Shown here: positions 24,701 through 36,209 of the stretch, piece after piece | Numbering within the stretch: the first letter of the stretch is position 1 | Layout of the letters: every line of letters starts with the position of its first letter | DNA from: Cheiracanthium punctorium | Taxonomy: Eukaryota; Arthropoda; Arachnida; Araneae; Cheiracanthiidae | Assembly (NCBI GenBank): GCA_038373885.1 | Contig: JAWZYV010013563.1 | Location: 603,001 to 667,000 of the forward strand | Length of the DNA stretch: 64,000 nt | Direction: 5' to 3' | The notes under the pieces: generated by a model | What the model saw: only the letters and a program-made list of their open reading frames with translations | The model's database searches: none | Told to the model about the DNA's origin: nothing | Program-made: the position numbers and the translations under genes

Positions 24701-26350
24701 TATTTACTTATTAGTATGTGAACAATCTACAAAAATCGAGGCCATCTAGTATGTGCCACTTTGCATGGATAATAGTATGAAAAAATTCACGTATTTCAAA
24801 ACTTATGTTTACATCGTTTAATTGTTTCTTCTCATTATCAGTGAGCCATGAGTCAGTACATTATTGTATTCAAATTATTCCTCAGTCGCAGAACAATATA
24901 ATAAGTTGAACTTAATGACTTTTGTGCTTTTAATTCCATAATTATATTTAAAATTTGGATCTAATTTGAATAATATCAAGTTTTGCTTTCCCAAAGAAAA
25001 GGTATTGATTTTGTAAACAAATTTCATTCTAACGCGGCGTTTTCAAAACAGTTTTAAAAATCTTCTTTTTTGTCCATTTAAAAAATAAAAATTAAAAGAA
25101 TTATTGTCTCAAAACAGATTGCATTTATCATTACTGAAACAATATTTAAATCAAATAGAAAAAATACCAAATGAAATGCTGCACAGATTCAACCATCAAA
25201 CCAAGTGTCTTCGTGGTAAAACTCTTAACTTCAGAAAACAAAATATGGTACGGAAAGAAAAATATATTTGCAAACGCTTTAACTTCCATTAGGTGCCACA
25301 TACAGCAGATTAGAAATAAAAATATACAAAAGCAATAGGATACAAGTATAGTAGATCAGAAAAAAGAGACAATATCTAAACGATGATACATTATCCTTGT
25401 TATATTATACACAAGAAAAACATTTTGAAAGTAGTATCCGTTCGACAACTTAAACATAACCGCTAAATATTTCGTAACGAACTTTTAATTTTCACTTGTA
25501 CATATATTAGGCTGTTTTTCATACAGTCACCCTGTACATTTAATGTACATTATCATACCGAACAAGTTTTTGCATATTTTCATTGTACACCTTTGCCTTG
25601 AGTTCATTCAGAAATGTGAAACGAAAATCAACCTCCAATTTATCTATTAGTCTCGTATTCTGCTTGCCGCATTCCCATAATGAAAGGAAGAGTGATTTTT
25701 GCACAAAGTTCTTCTCTGCCCATTATGTAAACAACATATTACCGAAATAGTAATAACTGACTGTTCTAGTAATCCGATGAATTCTCGTCCCGAGGGAAAA
25801 AGCGCTTATAGTAATGGAATAAGATGTTATTTTTCCCTCTCGATGAAATATCTCCAGCCGAATCTATCTTTTTTCTATGACAAAGTATATTAAAAGAGAA
25901 TGCGACAAAATTAGTGTTTCGCAATGGGGGGGGGGTCGGGAAAAATGCAGTCAATCTGTTTTGTGAGCGAAAAACAGTGTATACTTTTAGAATTCGCACG
26001 GTATTACGTAAGCTGGTTCAAAAAGTAAGGTGACAAAAGCGCTTTACGCGTCACATTCCCCGAACGAATAAAATTCCATGTTTAGGTACAACAGACGATC
26101 ATAGCAATCAAATGCCATTAGATACAACGCGTTTGGCTACAGCGCTTCCGATAGAACGTATTCGAATATCCTCTCTACACCCCGGATTTCGCATTCAGTG
26201 ACTTTTCTCTTTTGGGGCCTTTAAAGGAATCCGTGGCGGACGTCATTTTAAAATTTCATTCCTGGAAGATGTCGTCTTTAAAAAGTATACTTATTTAAAA
26301 TGGTATTTCAATGTGCAGCCGATGGCAAAGGGTACACTTTTTATTCCCTG
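21701..26350. other. AT-rich non-coding DNA, nothing recognised
   Basis: Nearly five kilobases with no gene-like frame. A patch from 26.04 to 26.25 kb is richer in CG dinucleotides (GCGTCACATTCCCCGAACG and others) and could be a diverged repeat or a regulatory region, but I recognise nothing in it. A run of 10 G lies at 25926-25935. Confidence 0.5.
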
Positions 26351-26358
26351 GAAAGTAT

Positions 26359-26637
26359 ATCCACACGGAATTTTTTTAAAAATTGAACAAAAGTTTTGTT
26401 AATTCAACAAAAAATTGGTGGCGCTATTTCAACCAAATAATTTTGTTGGTTTTAGGCAAATTTTTGCTAAATAAGCGAAATTTTCGTTGAATTAACAAAA
26501 ATTCTGTTGATTGAACAAAAATATTTCTTTGAAATAGAAACAACTAAAATTTTTTTGAATACGTAAACAGAACATTTTTGCAGTGCAATCATTTCTCTAT
26601 ATTGATGTGAAAATGATTGTACTTCGAAGGTCTAAAA
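26359..26637. mobile_element. Degenerate TTAA-miniature end with a palindromic insertion
   Basis: The segment CTATATTGATGTGAAAATG (26597-26615), followed by a C/G-poor version of the right terminus, matches the right end of copy A. Before it, 26359-26590 is filled with AACAAAA and TTTTGTT words in both orientations, starting CACACGGAATTTTTTT and ending TTTTTGCAGTGCA. I read this as an old TTAA miniature interrupted by another small element. Boundaries are uncertain. Confidence 0.3.
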
Positions 26638-27811
26638 GAACTTCTAATGATCCAACAAAATTATACAGTTGAAACTGTGCCATCAAGTTTTTGTTAAATT
26701 TAATGAAACAATTTTTCGTGTGTAAAGTAACTACTTATGCTCTAAACATTCACCCAGCTTATAGCTTAAAACTTTAAATTCACCCAATTTTCTTTTGAAA
26801 ATAACCTGCGATATTTTTCTGAAAACTCCCAATCAACGGGTTATAATAATACTTTAATTTTACTAACATTTAAAATATGACAAAACTATTTTATAAAGTA
26901 GTTAAACAGCTTTTATTTGTAAAGTACTAGAAAATACTTCGCTTGTAAAATTATCCGTTGCTTTCGAAATTCGCGGAAAAACATGCCTTTAATTTTCTAG
27001 ACAATTTGCTTAAAATCATCGTAGTATATTTATCAAATTCAAGATAAAGTACAGTAAAATATTTTCTTTCTAAATTTCACATAATACATTCGCTCTTTTG
27101 ATAAATTGAAAAACACCGTAAACTGATGTTTACAGGACTAAATCAATAAATAAGCAACACAGGCAGCACTTTTTAGCGAATGAAATGAAAAAAAAAGTGA
27201 TTTGTAATTTTAGAAATACCGAGCATGATATGGGAAAATATTTTTCTAAGAAACTGTTGAAGAAAATGTTTCAAGGAATCGCAATATATTTTCAGAAATC
27301 GACTCTTGTACATTTATTTTTTTTTCCGTGAATACCGAAATAATGGGAATATATACTTTTCCCTTCTTCAAAGGCGTATTTTTGGCGTGTTTTGAGATGA
27401 AGAAATGGATAAAATAATCGATGAAATGAATAGAATTTCATCGTTTTGAAAAAAATCTGAAAGGAAATAAAAATTTTATGGCCTTCGGAGTTCTCGAAAA
27501 ATGGCAGTTCAAACTGCGTTTTGCTTATTTATATTTCACACTGAAAACTGTTTTAGATGAAGATAAACTGCAATATCTAAAGAGTTTGAGTTTAAACATT
27601 GCTTTTAGAGCGTATAACCCAACGTTATATTATAAAAAATACTTCATGACTAATTTAAAACACCAAATTGATATCATGCCATCACTATATTTTAATAGAT
27701 AGTTCATTTTCACTTCTTGTCAATAAAAGTACGAAGTATTAAAAAAATAATCAGACTAATATCAAGAGAAAGCTTTTTATAACACGATATATACATGCGT
27801 ATATACATATA
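26638..27811. other. AT-rich non-coding DNA, nothing recognised
   Basis: No gene-like frame or clear element. The 74-codon frame near 27.5 kb is not recognisable. Confidence 0.5.
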
Positions 27812-27877
27812 TACCGGGTGATTCAAAATAGATGTGAAAGCGATTATCTTTTAAGCCGTTAGTGATCGGAACATATA

Positions 27878-28485
27878 CCGGGTGTCCGAAATTAAGCTAT
27901 CCTATTTTTAAAGTTGCCTATAGGCGAAACTATTGTTGAGAAAGTTATGAAATTTCGTGTCGGACATAATGAAGATATGGGAATTTGCTTGAGTGAATAA
28001 TAATTAAAATAATAATAAATTAGTTCAAATATTCTCTACCAGGGGAGCACTTTCCTGAATGGCCTCCCCGGTCCCCAGACCTCAATCCATGCGACTTTTG
28101 GCTTTTGGGGAATTTGTAAAATTTGGTACAGTCTTGATAATCCAAGGATTTTGCCTGATCTTAGAGCAGCATTTCCCAACATGTTTTTAACATTTCCCCG
28201 AACACACTTGATCTTTTACGATTCGAAATGGTAGTTGGCAATGATGGTCATCATGTTGAACATATTTTGTTGTAATAATATTTGTAAGCTATCACAAATG
28301 TATGTTGAATGTATAAGTAATTAAAAAAGCCCCCTGGTGGCAAACGTTTGAACTATTTTTTTTTTTACTCTCTCAAACGAATTCCCATACCTTCATTATG
28401 TTCTACACAAAATTTCATAACTTTCTCAACAACAGATTCGTCTCTAGACAACTTTAAAAAGGATCGTTTAATTTCGGACATTTTC
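27878..28485 (+). mobile_element. Mariner-like relic nested in the outer element
   Basis: 608 bp. The ends are CCGGGTGTCCGAAATTAAG and, inverted, CCGAAATTAAACGATCC after a worn outer 5 bp. The inverted repeats are about 120 bp (shared GTTGAGAAAGTTATGAAATT and AATGAAGRTATGGGAATT). The left TA target is at 27876-27877; the right one now reads TG (28486-28487). It splits the left arm of the older element exactly, because the right arm keeps the uninterrupted sequence. The interior keeps the C-terminal end of a transposase. Confidence 0.8.
28048..28275 (+). pseudogene. Mariner-like transposase, C-terminal fragment
   Basis: Forward translation begins HFPEWPPRSPDLNPCDFW, the catalytic-site signature around the third acidic residue of mariner-type DDE transposases (SPDLxPxDF). 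After several in-frame stops it ends near GNDGHHVEHILL, matching the usual C-terminal GxHxEH motif, and TAA follows. About 75 codons remain; the helix-turn-helix part and the first two catalytic residues are deleted. The strand agrees with the terminal repeats. It is inactive. Confidence 0.75.
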
Positions 28486-29566
28486 TGCTTTCAATTAGAA
28501 AAGTTCGTAAATTAAAGAGTAGCTTTCAGATAAGGCACTATTTTACTAGGGGCTGCATTGAATACATATTTAAATACAAAATTTAATTTTTATACTGTCC
28601 CTCCTTTCCTTCCACTTATATTTAGGAAAATGTAAGTCTGTATCTAAGAAGGTAAATTTATATATCCGATGTTCTAAGTGGAATAGTTTGCGATATACTT
28701 CAATATGAAAGCTTTGACATTTGTCGGCAAATACTAAGGGGATGTCTCAAAAGTGAGAAAAATGTAATTACTTTTCAAGTGATGTTAATTTATGTTAATA
28801 GTCACTGGACAGATACGATTGACTTCTGGAAATCCCAGTTTAGCTAGAACTTTCCTACAATGCATGTTTGACGCTTTCTACTGTAAAAGTTACATCACAG
28901 TAATCCACGAAACTATTTTGTCATTCCTCTTTTATACTTCGAAAATTCATAACGCAATACTCATCAGTTCAGATCAGGGACAAGGGGGATGCCATGGGAG
29001 ACCACCGTAAGTTTGGATTTTTGTTAACTGAATGCTGATAAATCAATCATTTTTTTGTGAGAAATTCTACCCTTTTTACCTCCAGGGCCTCCCCCGACAT
29101 TTCTTTTTTTTTCTACGTCTCTAGTTCAGATAAAACAGTACCTGTTAATTTCACATGTTTGAATGCGTTTAATTGTTGTTTTCCAATAAAGAGATCATTA
29201 TTTTATCAACCTATAGTTGGTTTTTAAAGTAAAGACTCGTTCGCTTGAAAACGCACGCCAACAGAGTCAGTAAAGTGATGTAAGTCGTTATTTTTAACTT
29301 TAAATATATCGCTAACTATTTCATTTAGATACATGGGATTTTTAAAATTAATTTTCTTAGACACAGGGTCACATTTTCCTAAAAATAATAAATAGAAAGT
29401 GGGGACCGCATAAAAATTTCGTATTTTGATATGTATGCAGCCTCTAAAAATAGTTGCTATATCTGAAAGCTACTCTTAGTTTGACGAACTTTCCTAATTG
29501 AAAGTACATGTTTCCATCACTTAAGTTTAAAAGATAATCGCTTTATATCTACTTTCACTACTAGTA

Positions 29567-31180
29567 TATGTAAAGCAGTAAAGAAGTTTTAAAAGAAAAT
29601 CTAATATTTTGTGTTTGTTAATTATATAAATAATCATTTTGTTAAATATGCATATTTTTTTAACTATAATCATTCTGCATCTTATTCTGCTAATTTTTTT
29701 TTTCTACAAAAACACTTAATTAGTACTCGATCAAAATTCCCTTTTATTTGTTTTCATCATATTGAGAAATAAAATGAATTTACATTAATATTTTGAAAGT
29801 GCAGATTTTTAGTTTTAATCTCAGATATCTTATGTGTTCATTTATGTGTAAAATTAGATTTTAAAATTAAATTTAATCATTATGCTGCGTTAAAAATAGT
29901 TTATTAACAAAGCCTAACCTTGCAAAATGGTTTATTAATGCATTTAGTTTTCTAGCTATTTTTTTCACATTTCAAAATTCTAAAATACAACCAACATAAT
30001 TAATTTATATTGCTGTACTTTGAAAAAAAATATTCATTTTAGATATTTATTGCATGATATTTTTTTCATTATTAAATTTTCGAATCAAAACATATAGTTT
30101 TCGAAATTACACTTTAATATTTAGCATAAAAGATAATAATTGTTTGACGATAACATAAAATTATAAAAAATATTAATGACAATGGAATTACTTTACTATC
30201 CACCATACTTTTCGTAAGATGAACTAAAAGTCTTTTCAAAACTCATAATGAAATTAAAAGAAAAATTCTTTGATTTGGTTTGTATAATTTATCAATCGCA
30301 TGAAGATCAAATTGAATTGCAAAACCGAATAAACCTATGAATTTAGAATATTTTTGTCAGCTATTCTATTTAAATGTATAACTATTTCAAAAAGGACCAA
30401 TAAAAATTTTACAAAAACATTGTTATTTCTTAAAGAAATAACACTGAATGCGTTTGAAAGTATATCAATAAAAGTAATTTTGATTCACATACTTTTTTCC
30501 TAAAATACTTATAAATTTATATGAAAAGATGTTTGATTACTATAAAATCTTACTTTAGAAAGCTTCCAAGCAATCAATTTTTCTATTTTTCAGAACTGAC
30601 ATTATTAAACTCATTGAAATTCTTTTTTTTTTTTTTTTGTGTGTGTGTTTGTACAACATTGATCTACTTTCATGGTTTTGGTGTGAACTGATCTTTCTAG
30701 ACAGACAGAATCATCGAAACATAAAGAAATAGTATTCAGCCAAAGAATTATATTCGTTTACAAGTAGCTGGATATGTCAAGAATAAGATGATTAATGGCA
30801 GTTTCTCGCATTTATTAGCATTGAGTTGCATGAATTATTTTGATTCTGATAAATGTTATGAACTCGCAGTGCTATACAAATTCCCTTTGAAAATGTATAA
30901 TGCATTGAAAGCAAACAAGAAAGAAATATTTAAAAATACAACCTTCATTTCAAAAGATGATCCGTGTGAACACATGTATTAAAAAGGATTGCATTGGAAA
31001 GAAGATAAAGTTAGGATCTTGGAAAAAAGATACATGTGAATAAAATTTGCTTGATGCAGAATCACTCTGTAAATTAAGATATGTAATAACAAAAGAGGGC
31101 AAACTATATATATATATCTATACATACATGCATGCATGCATATATGGTGATTGAGATGGACGATCATTCAGGTATTTACG
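29567..31180. other. AT-rich non-coding DNA, nothing recognised
   Basis: No gene-like frame. Simple sequence only: a T run with GTGTGTG near 30.63 kb and ATGCATGC/TATA repeats near 31.10-31.14 kb. Confidence 0.55.
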
Positions 31181-31343
31181 CATGTTGTTATGTCAATGTG
31201 GTGGATCACGCGGTCTTGCTGCAAATGATACTGGGACAAAAATAAAGCGTGTCCATGAAGGCTGCAATAAATTTATTTTGATAAATTTTGGTATAAGCCC
31301 AATTTACCGTGAAACTGCAGTTATCCCAGTTTCTATAGATGCT

Positions 31344-31835
31344 CTATGTGTGCCCTTCCAGTGGCATGTCAAATGTCCTGGCCGTATTAAACTCTTGACA
31401 CACTCGTGATAGAATGTCCCCTGTTGAAGAGTCCAACATGTTAGTTATCTGTTCCTTCAGTTGCTGTAAACCCTGGAAAAGTGGAAAGATAAAGACTTTA
31501 TTAAAGACCCACAGAAAAAACCCGCTAGGGGTTAGATCTGTGGAACTGGGAGGGCAAGAAAGCAGTGGCATATCGTACCCAGCACGGCTAATCCAGCAAT
31601 GAGGTGGACAAGTATTCAGGTACTGGCATACGCTGTTATGCCTATTTGCGGGAGCATCGTCTTCCAACAGTACGAAGCTGGGACTCGCCTCCTCCAACTG
31701 AACGAAAACCCCGAGCATGTTCCGGTCCCCTGTGGTAATTACGTAGCTGGAAGAATTTTTGCTGTTGCCAGCCAGAATTAATTTATATAGTCTCTCTCTC
31801 TCTCTCTCTCTGCATCTAGATGTACAATTTTTTGA
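31344..31835 (-). pseudogene. Mariner-like transposase, catalytic-half fragment
   Basis: Reverse translation gives, in order: QLEEASPSFVLLEDDAPA, aligning with the PxxxFQQDGAPPH region that holds the second catalytic Asp; YLNTCPPHCWISRAG, aligning with the FLNxxFPxRWIGRGG motif; and STDLTPSGFFLW, aligning with SPDLTPxDFFLWG. Then comes LQQLKEQI and a C-terminal ARTFDMPLEGHT. The third catalytic Asp is replaced by Gly and the HH of APPH is lost, so it is dead although the frame is open for about 150 codons. The N-terminal DNA-binding half is missing; a (TC)n tract at 31794-31813 lies where the fragment breaks off. Terminal repeats were not found. Confidence 0.75.
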
Positions 31836-31935
31836 AGGATCATTGAATGTTTGGTAAGAGATAGCGAGATAAAAATCTAGACATCGGGTATTCAAAGTAA
31901 CTGAATTGAGTACAAAGATATTTAGGAGTCCCAAT

Positions 31936-32335
31936 AACTCTCCCGGATGTGTTATCTTTGGAAATAAATAATTTTATTCATAGTGATATCAGGAAGATAT
32001 ATTACCCATTAAGCAATTATCTTTGGTATCCTCACTAATGAGCAGTCATACAGCTTCTACTAAAAATAATACGTATGCGTGATTCACGTTGAGAAAACTA
32101 CACGAGTGGTGTCTGAGTAAAAAAATATTGATATTTGCTCTGTTTAGGTCCGCATTGACTTTATGTTAGAAAACGAACAATAGCATCGTAGCCTTGCAAC
32201 ATTGTCAAAAGATCCTACCTGTTACAGAATCGGAAATACAACAAGCCAAGGGAGTCTTTTCGTCCAATTTAAAAAAGATGGGCATTAAGGCAGTAGTGTC
32301 CTATTAAAAAATCGGAAAATGGTATCAAGAATTAG
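31936..32335. other. Non-coding DNA, possible LINE 3' part
   Basis: No separate gene. The reverse strand at 32210-32335 is less AT-rich and may be the tail of the LINE relic next to it, but I cannot identify the reading frame. Confidence 0.35.
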
Positions 32336-32339
32336 GAGG

Positions 32340-32890
32340 GAGATCTGGAATAGACGATCTTCTTTGGAGATCAAAGAGATTTTTAGCACGATGAAAAATC
32401 AGATGATTTGGTCTCTGCAGAACAGAGGTATATTTCTTTGTAAGGTAGTCAGCTCTGTCATTACCTTACATTCCGCAATAGGAGGGAACACACTGTAACA
32501 CAACAAAATCAGCCTATGAATTTAGGGGAGATCTCCACTGAAAAAGGCATTCCGAATTACAAACTTCATCGGTGGAGATGGATTGGAGTGCAAATTTGGA
32601 GTCAAACAGAGTAACTAAGTCACTGAATTTATGTTTGAATAGTTTAATTTGTATTAAGTCAATAAAAATTGCCTCCAGTTCACCATCGAAACTTGTAGTA
32701 TCTCTGCCAACAAAGTCATAAAAAGCACACTGTTTACAACAACAACAACAACAACAAAAAAAAAAAACAGTTTCAGCTCCAACAGACCTCTGAATCACAG
32801 AGCCACCTGAATAGACAGATTGTCCAACGATCTACCGGAAGTCATATTTTCAATAGTATGAAGATCAATAGCTCGAATTAGAGAGTCATC
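32340..32890 (-). pseudogene. LINE-type RNase H domain relic
   Basis: On the reverse strand one frame gives SVYSGGSVIQRSVGAE, where RNase H normally has YTDGS. Then come DTTSFDGELEAIFID (catalytic Glu motif), LFDSKFALQSIS (catalytic Asp motif DSKxAL) and, after a TAG at 32514-32516, LQCVPSYCGM-stop-GNDRADYLTKK. The last corresponds to QWVPSHCGxxGNExADxLAK. This order is that of the RNase H domain of jockey/I-type non-LTR retrotransposons. Two in-frame stops (32514-32516, 32466-32468), loss of the first catalytic Asp (Gly), His to Tyr in the SHCG motif and an A/CAA-repeat expansion (32738-32768) show decay. Upstream residues (LIRAIDLHTIENM) fit the linker before RNase H. No reverse transcriptase is visible. 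Confidence 0.75.
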
Positions 32891-35800
32891 CATATTTCGT
32901 TTATCAATCTGCAGGTGTAAATCGAGAAACACGCGGATATCACAGAAATCACTGGCCTTCAAGGATAATGCCTACGTCTTTTGCTATCTGATCGCTAATT
33001 AACTTGGTTTAAACCAAGTTACGTTCTAAAATTTCCCCGTTCGTCGAAATCTTTGAATTTCATGAGTTCAACAAAGAATCAAAGTTTTTGTACAATTTTT
33101 TCTAGCATTAAACTAACATTGATATCGAGAAAAACACTTAAATTAGTATTAGTTTTCTAACAGCTATTATTTTCATAAGGCAATTTTTGATGTGTCCAGC
33201 AGGTTAAATTAAAGTTGCATATGAGATTATTATTATTATTATTATTTTGAAATTTCGAATGCGAACGGACTAATAGCAATGAGCTGAACAAAAGTTTATT
33301 TTATTATAGACGAAGTAACGTAAATATTGCTATGACAGTCTGAAAGTTATGCCATTAATCATTTTGACAGATTTAAGTAAATATGATAAATATGTTTCTA
33401 CCAGAATTGTTTTCTGATAGTTTGTAAACGTATATGTTACGTCAACTAATGTAATGTTTATAATAAATGTCTATTAACTGTTATTCGAAACTATAAATCA
33501 ATAACATGTGCAACACCCTGTTTAATTTTAGCACTCTTAGTAGGAATAAACATTCTTGTTCAGCAGATTGTTGACATTAGTGCATAACAGAATATAATGA
33601 AATAGAGTTCACAAAATACTATTATAAATTAATTATAAAGCATTTTAAAGCCGATGTTTAAACTGGATGACTTAATGTACCAGGAAAGTATTTAATGTGA
33701 GTTATCATTTAACAAGTTGAATCAGTAAAAATACAGCAGGTGGCGAGTTAAAAATTTATGTTGAGGGTTTTTTTCCTTGCAAATATTGCACCTTTTAAAT
33801 TTCTTTTTCAAAAATAAAACTATGTATTTCGCATAACAACATCTTATAAGTTATGAAGTTTAATATCTAAGAACAATTACTGCAACAAAATTAAGTAGTC
33901 ACATAGTATAGTTCTTTGTGTATGTGTAAATACTTTAAAACATGGTCAGACAATGCTCATAAAGTGCAATTTCGAATGTAAATTTTTTTAATTCAGTTGA
34001 AAAAAAAACACATAAGAAATAATGATGCTTAAAAATTTAAAGAAGACCTATAAACCCTTTACCGCAAATTACGTCACCTGTAATGACACTATACTGATTT
34101 GAGAACCAACACACATAATTTCAGATATTTCAGACGGTTAGAAAAAAGAAAGTTACCAATGTTCGCATGTCTTACTGAACGTACATTTTCTAGTCTTATG
34201 AAACAATCACTCAACTAACATTTTTCTATATATTATACCCAATCAGTATATATAGTCGCATATTATTTAGGATTTTTTTTCACGAAGTTAATTTATTTCC
34301 TTATTTATTTATACTTCTTTATTTTCATTCTCCAAATGTATTTTATTTCAGTTTTGTTCAATGTCTTTTAATAAAAATAAAATACTGATATATAAAGCTA
34401 CTAACATAAACAAAGCACAATAATAAAATATCTTTTTTATACCTTCAAAATTGTGTAGCATTATTTCTCTGTTGCTTACAGAACAGCACCTATTAAACTA
34501 TGTGTTGAGAAATTTCGGTCTAGATACTCGAATTTCAAGAAACGTTAGATGAAATCTACTTATCAATGTTAATTCAATGTATTAAATTTATGTGCAGCGA
34601 GGATATAATATCCTATAATTGGTAATGCTGAAATGCAAATGATATTTATAAATTGAAAAAATGCCATTTAAGAACACAAAGTTAATAAATAAACTTGAAT
34701 TTATGTATTAATTAATTTTTAAATTAAATTAGATTCTTTGAAACTCATATCAAAATGAGCTTCAAAGAATCAAATATAAATTTTAATTTTAATCAAAGAA
34801 TCAAATATTAATTTTAATTTTAAATAAATTAAAATTAAAATTAATATTTTTCATGCTTGCGTATGGTTGGGAATTTTTTCCAGCATGGGTCACTAAAAAA
34901 TAAAAAGCAGTGAGTAAAAGTTTAAGAACCAGTATTAGGAAATATTATATTAAATTTTCATAATTGAAATATTTTAATGCAAATTATTAATTGAAATCAA
35001 CGTGAGTCATTCAAAATACCTTGGTTAATATAAGCCTAAAGGCACCTGGGCAGAAACAAACAGGATTTTAAAAGTAATATCTGTTAAATGAATGAAATAC
35101 ACTTAGATTATATATTATTTTATTTTCCTGTATTTATTGTCATGGACAGGAAGAGTGAATCTACGACATTCAGGAATTTTGATACATTTTACGGAAATCA
35201 ATATTATAAATTTAAGCTTTTTTATCTTTTAATAATAAATATATTAAATTTGAATAATGTTACATGAAACTTTTGATTAAATGCTATAATATTTTCAACA
35301 GACATCTACTTAAATATTATTTATTCAGAGATATTAATAAATAATCATTTCCTGGTGATAAAGAAACAAATCACGACAAATGTATATTACTAATAGAATA
35401 TTTATAACACACAATCTTAAGAAGCAAAATGACGAATGAAAAACTATCTCCGCATTCTCTGAGAGTTATCCATTAATATAAAGTACTTAAATAAGCATAC
35501 ATCGTATATTGAAATAAAAGAAAAGTACGGAAAAAAATTAATATTTCACTCTCGTTTCTTTTCTCAAATTAAGTCACGCAATTGTTTGGATAGCGAGAAC
35601 CCCCCTTTTTTATGTATTGGGGAAAAAAATCAACACAATTTCTTAGATGGTAGACATGATCTTAAAATAAATATGCTGTGTATTCGGTATTGATCAGGGA
35701 ATTGAAGGCCTTAATACGATTCTCGCTGTCTCTGGAGTGGATATGATAAGGAAAGTCGTTTATTATTTATGATAGCGGATAAACTGTCAATATCCATCGA

Positions 35801-35994
35801 GTTAGAAGGGAAAAAGTTCTTCTTAATTTATTAATTATTACATTGTTAATGAGCTGTGCAAATATGTGTAACGGATGCAAAGTATTTAATAATTTTAATG
35901 ATGAAGGTAATTATGAGAAAACTATTGGTTCAGTAAAAGTGAAGTAAGTATACAAAAAATGCTATGCTAAATACCTCATTTTAAGGAAATAAAT
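32891..35994. other. AT-rich non-coding DNA with small palindromes
   Basis: No gene recognised. A perfect 20-bp palindrome lies at 33001-33020 (AACTTGGTTT and its complement). A hairpin GATTCTTTGAAACTCAT/ATGAGCTTCAAAGAATC lies at 34732-34770, followed by a duplicated ~30-bp AT-rich word ending near 34850. An (ATT)n tract lies at about 33225-33246. Confidence 0.5.
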
Positions 35995-36209
35995 GTACAC
36001 CTACTCAAAAAAGTATTAGAGTCTAAGATAAATTTCCTATATTAATTTTGTAAATAAATGATTAGTTTTTCAAAAAACATGTAGTTCAAAATAAACATTA
36101 GGTTTTGTTATATACTGCATAATCTACTTTTTATAAAGAGCAAAGCTTTATCATGAAGCTGATATCGGAAAATTGACTTGCACTTGAATACTTTTCTAAG
36201 ACGGTGCAC
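35995..36209. mobile_element. Small GTACACC-ended MITE, copy 2
   Basis: 215 bp. The left end GTACACCTACTCAAAA and, inverted, the right end GTGCACCGTCTTAGAAAA form imperfect inverted repeats of about 33 bp (both continue AAAGTATT). The body matches 17965-18170 in the same orientation, including ATAATCTACTTTTTATA and TTGCACTTGAATAC. There is no coding capacity, and the target duplication is unclear. Confidence 0.6.

Larger units (their letters stand above)
27814..29564. mobile_element. TA-flanked element with ~320-bp inverted arms (outer)
   Basis: The left arm starts CCGGGTGATTCAAAATAGAT. The right arm, read inverted, runs GTGAAAGTAGATATAAAGCG, and both continue GCGATTATCTTTTAA. After a 608-bp insertion in the left arm, similarity resumes: CTTTCAATTAGAAAAGTTCG against CTTTCAATTAGGAAAGTTCG. 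It goes on through AGAGTAGCTTTCAGATA, GGCTGCAT and TTTAGGAAAATGT to about 28.73 kb on the left and 29.24 kb on the right. TA flanks are at 27812-27813 and 29565-29566. The ~500-bp centre has no recognisable transposase. The class is probably Tc1/mariner-like, by the TA target. Confidence 0.75.

Noticed and set aside
25505..25560. Mariner-like terminus (CACCCTGTACATT)
   Set aside because: Single short match with no inverted partner and no target duplication.
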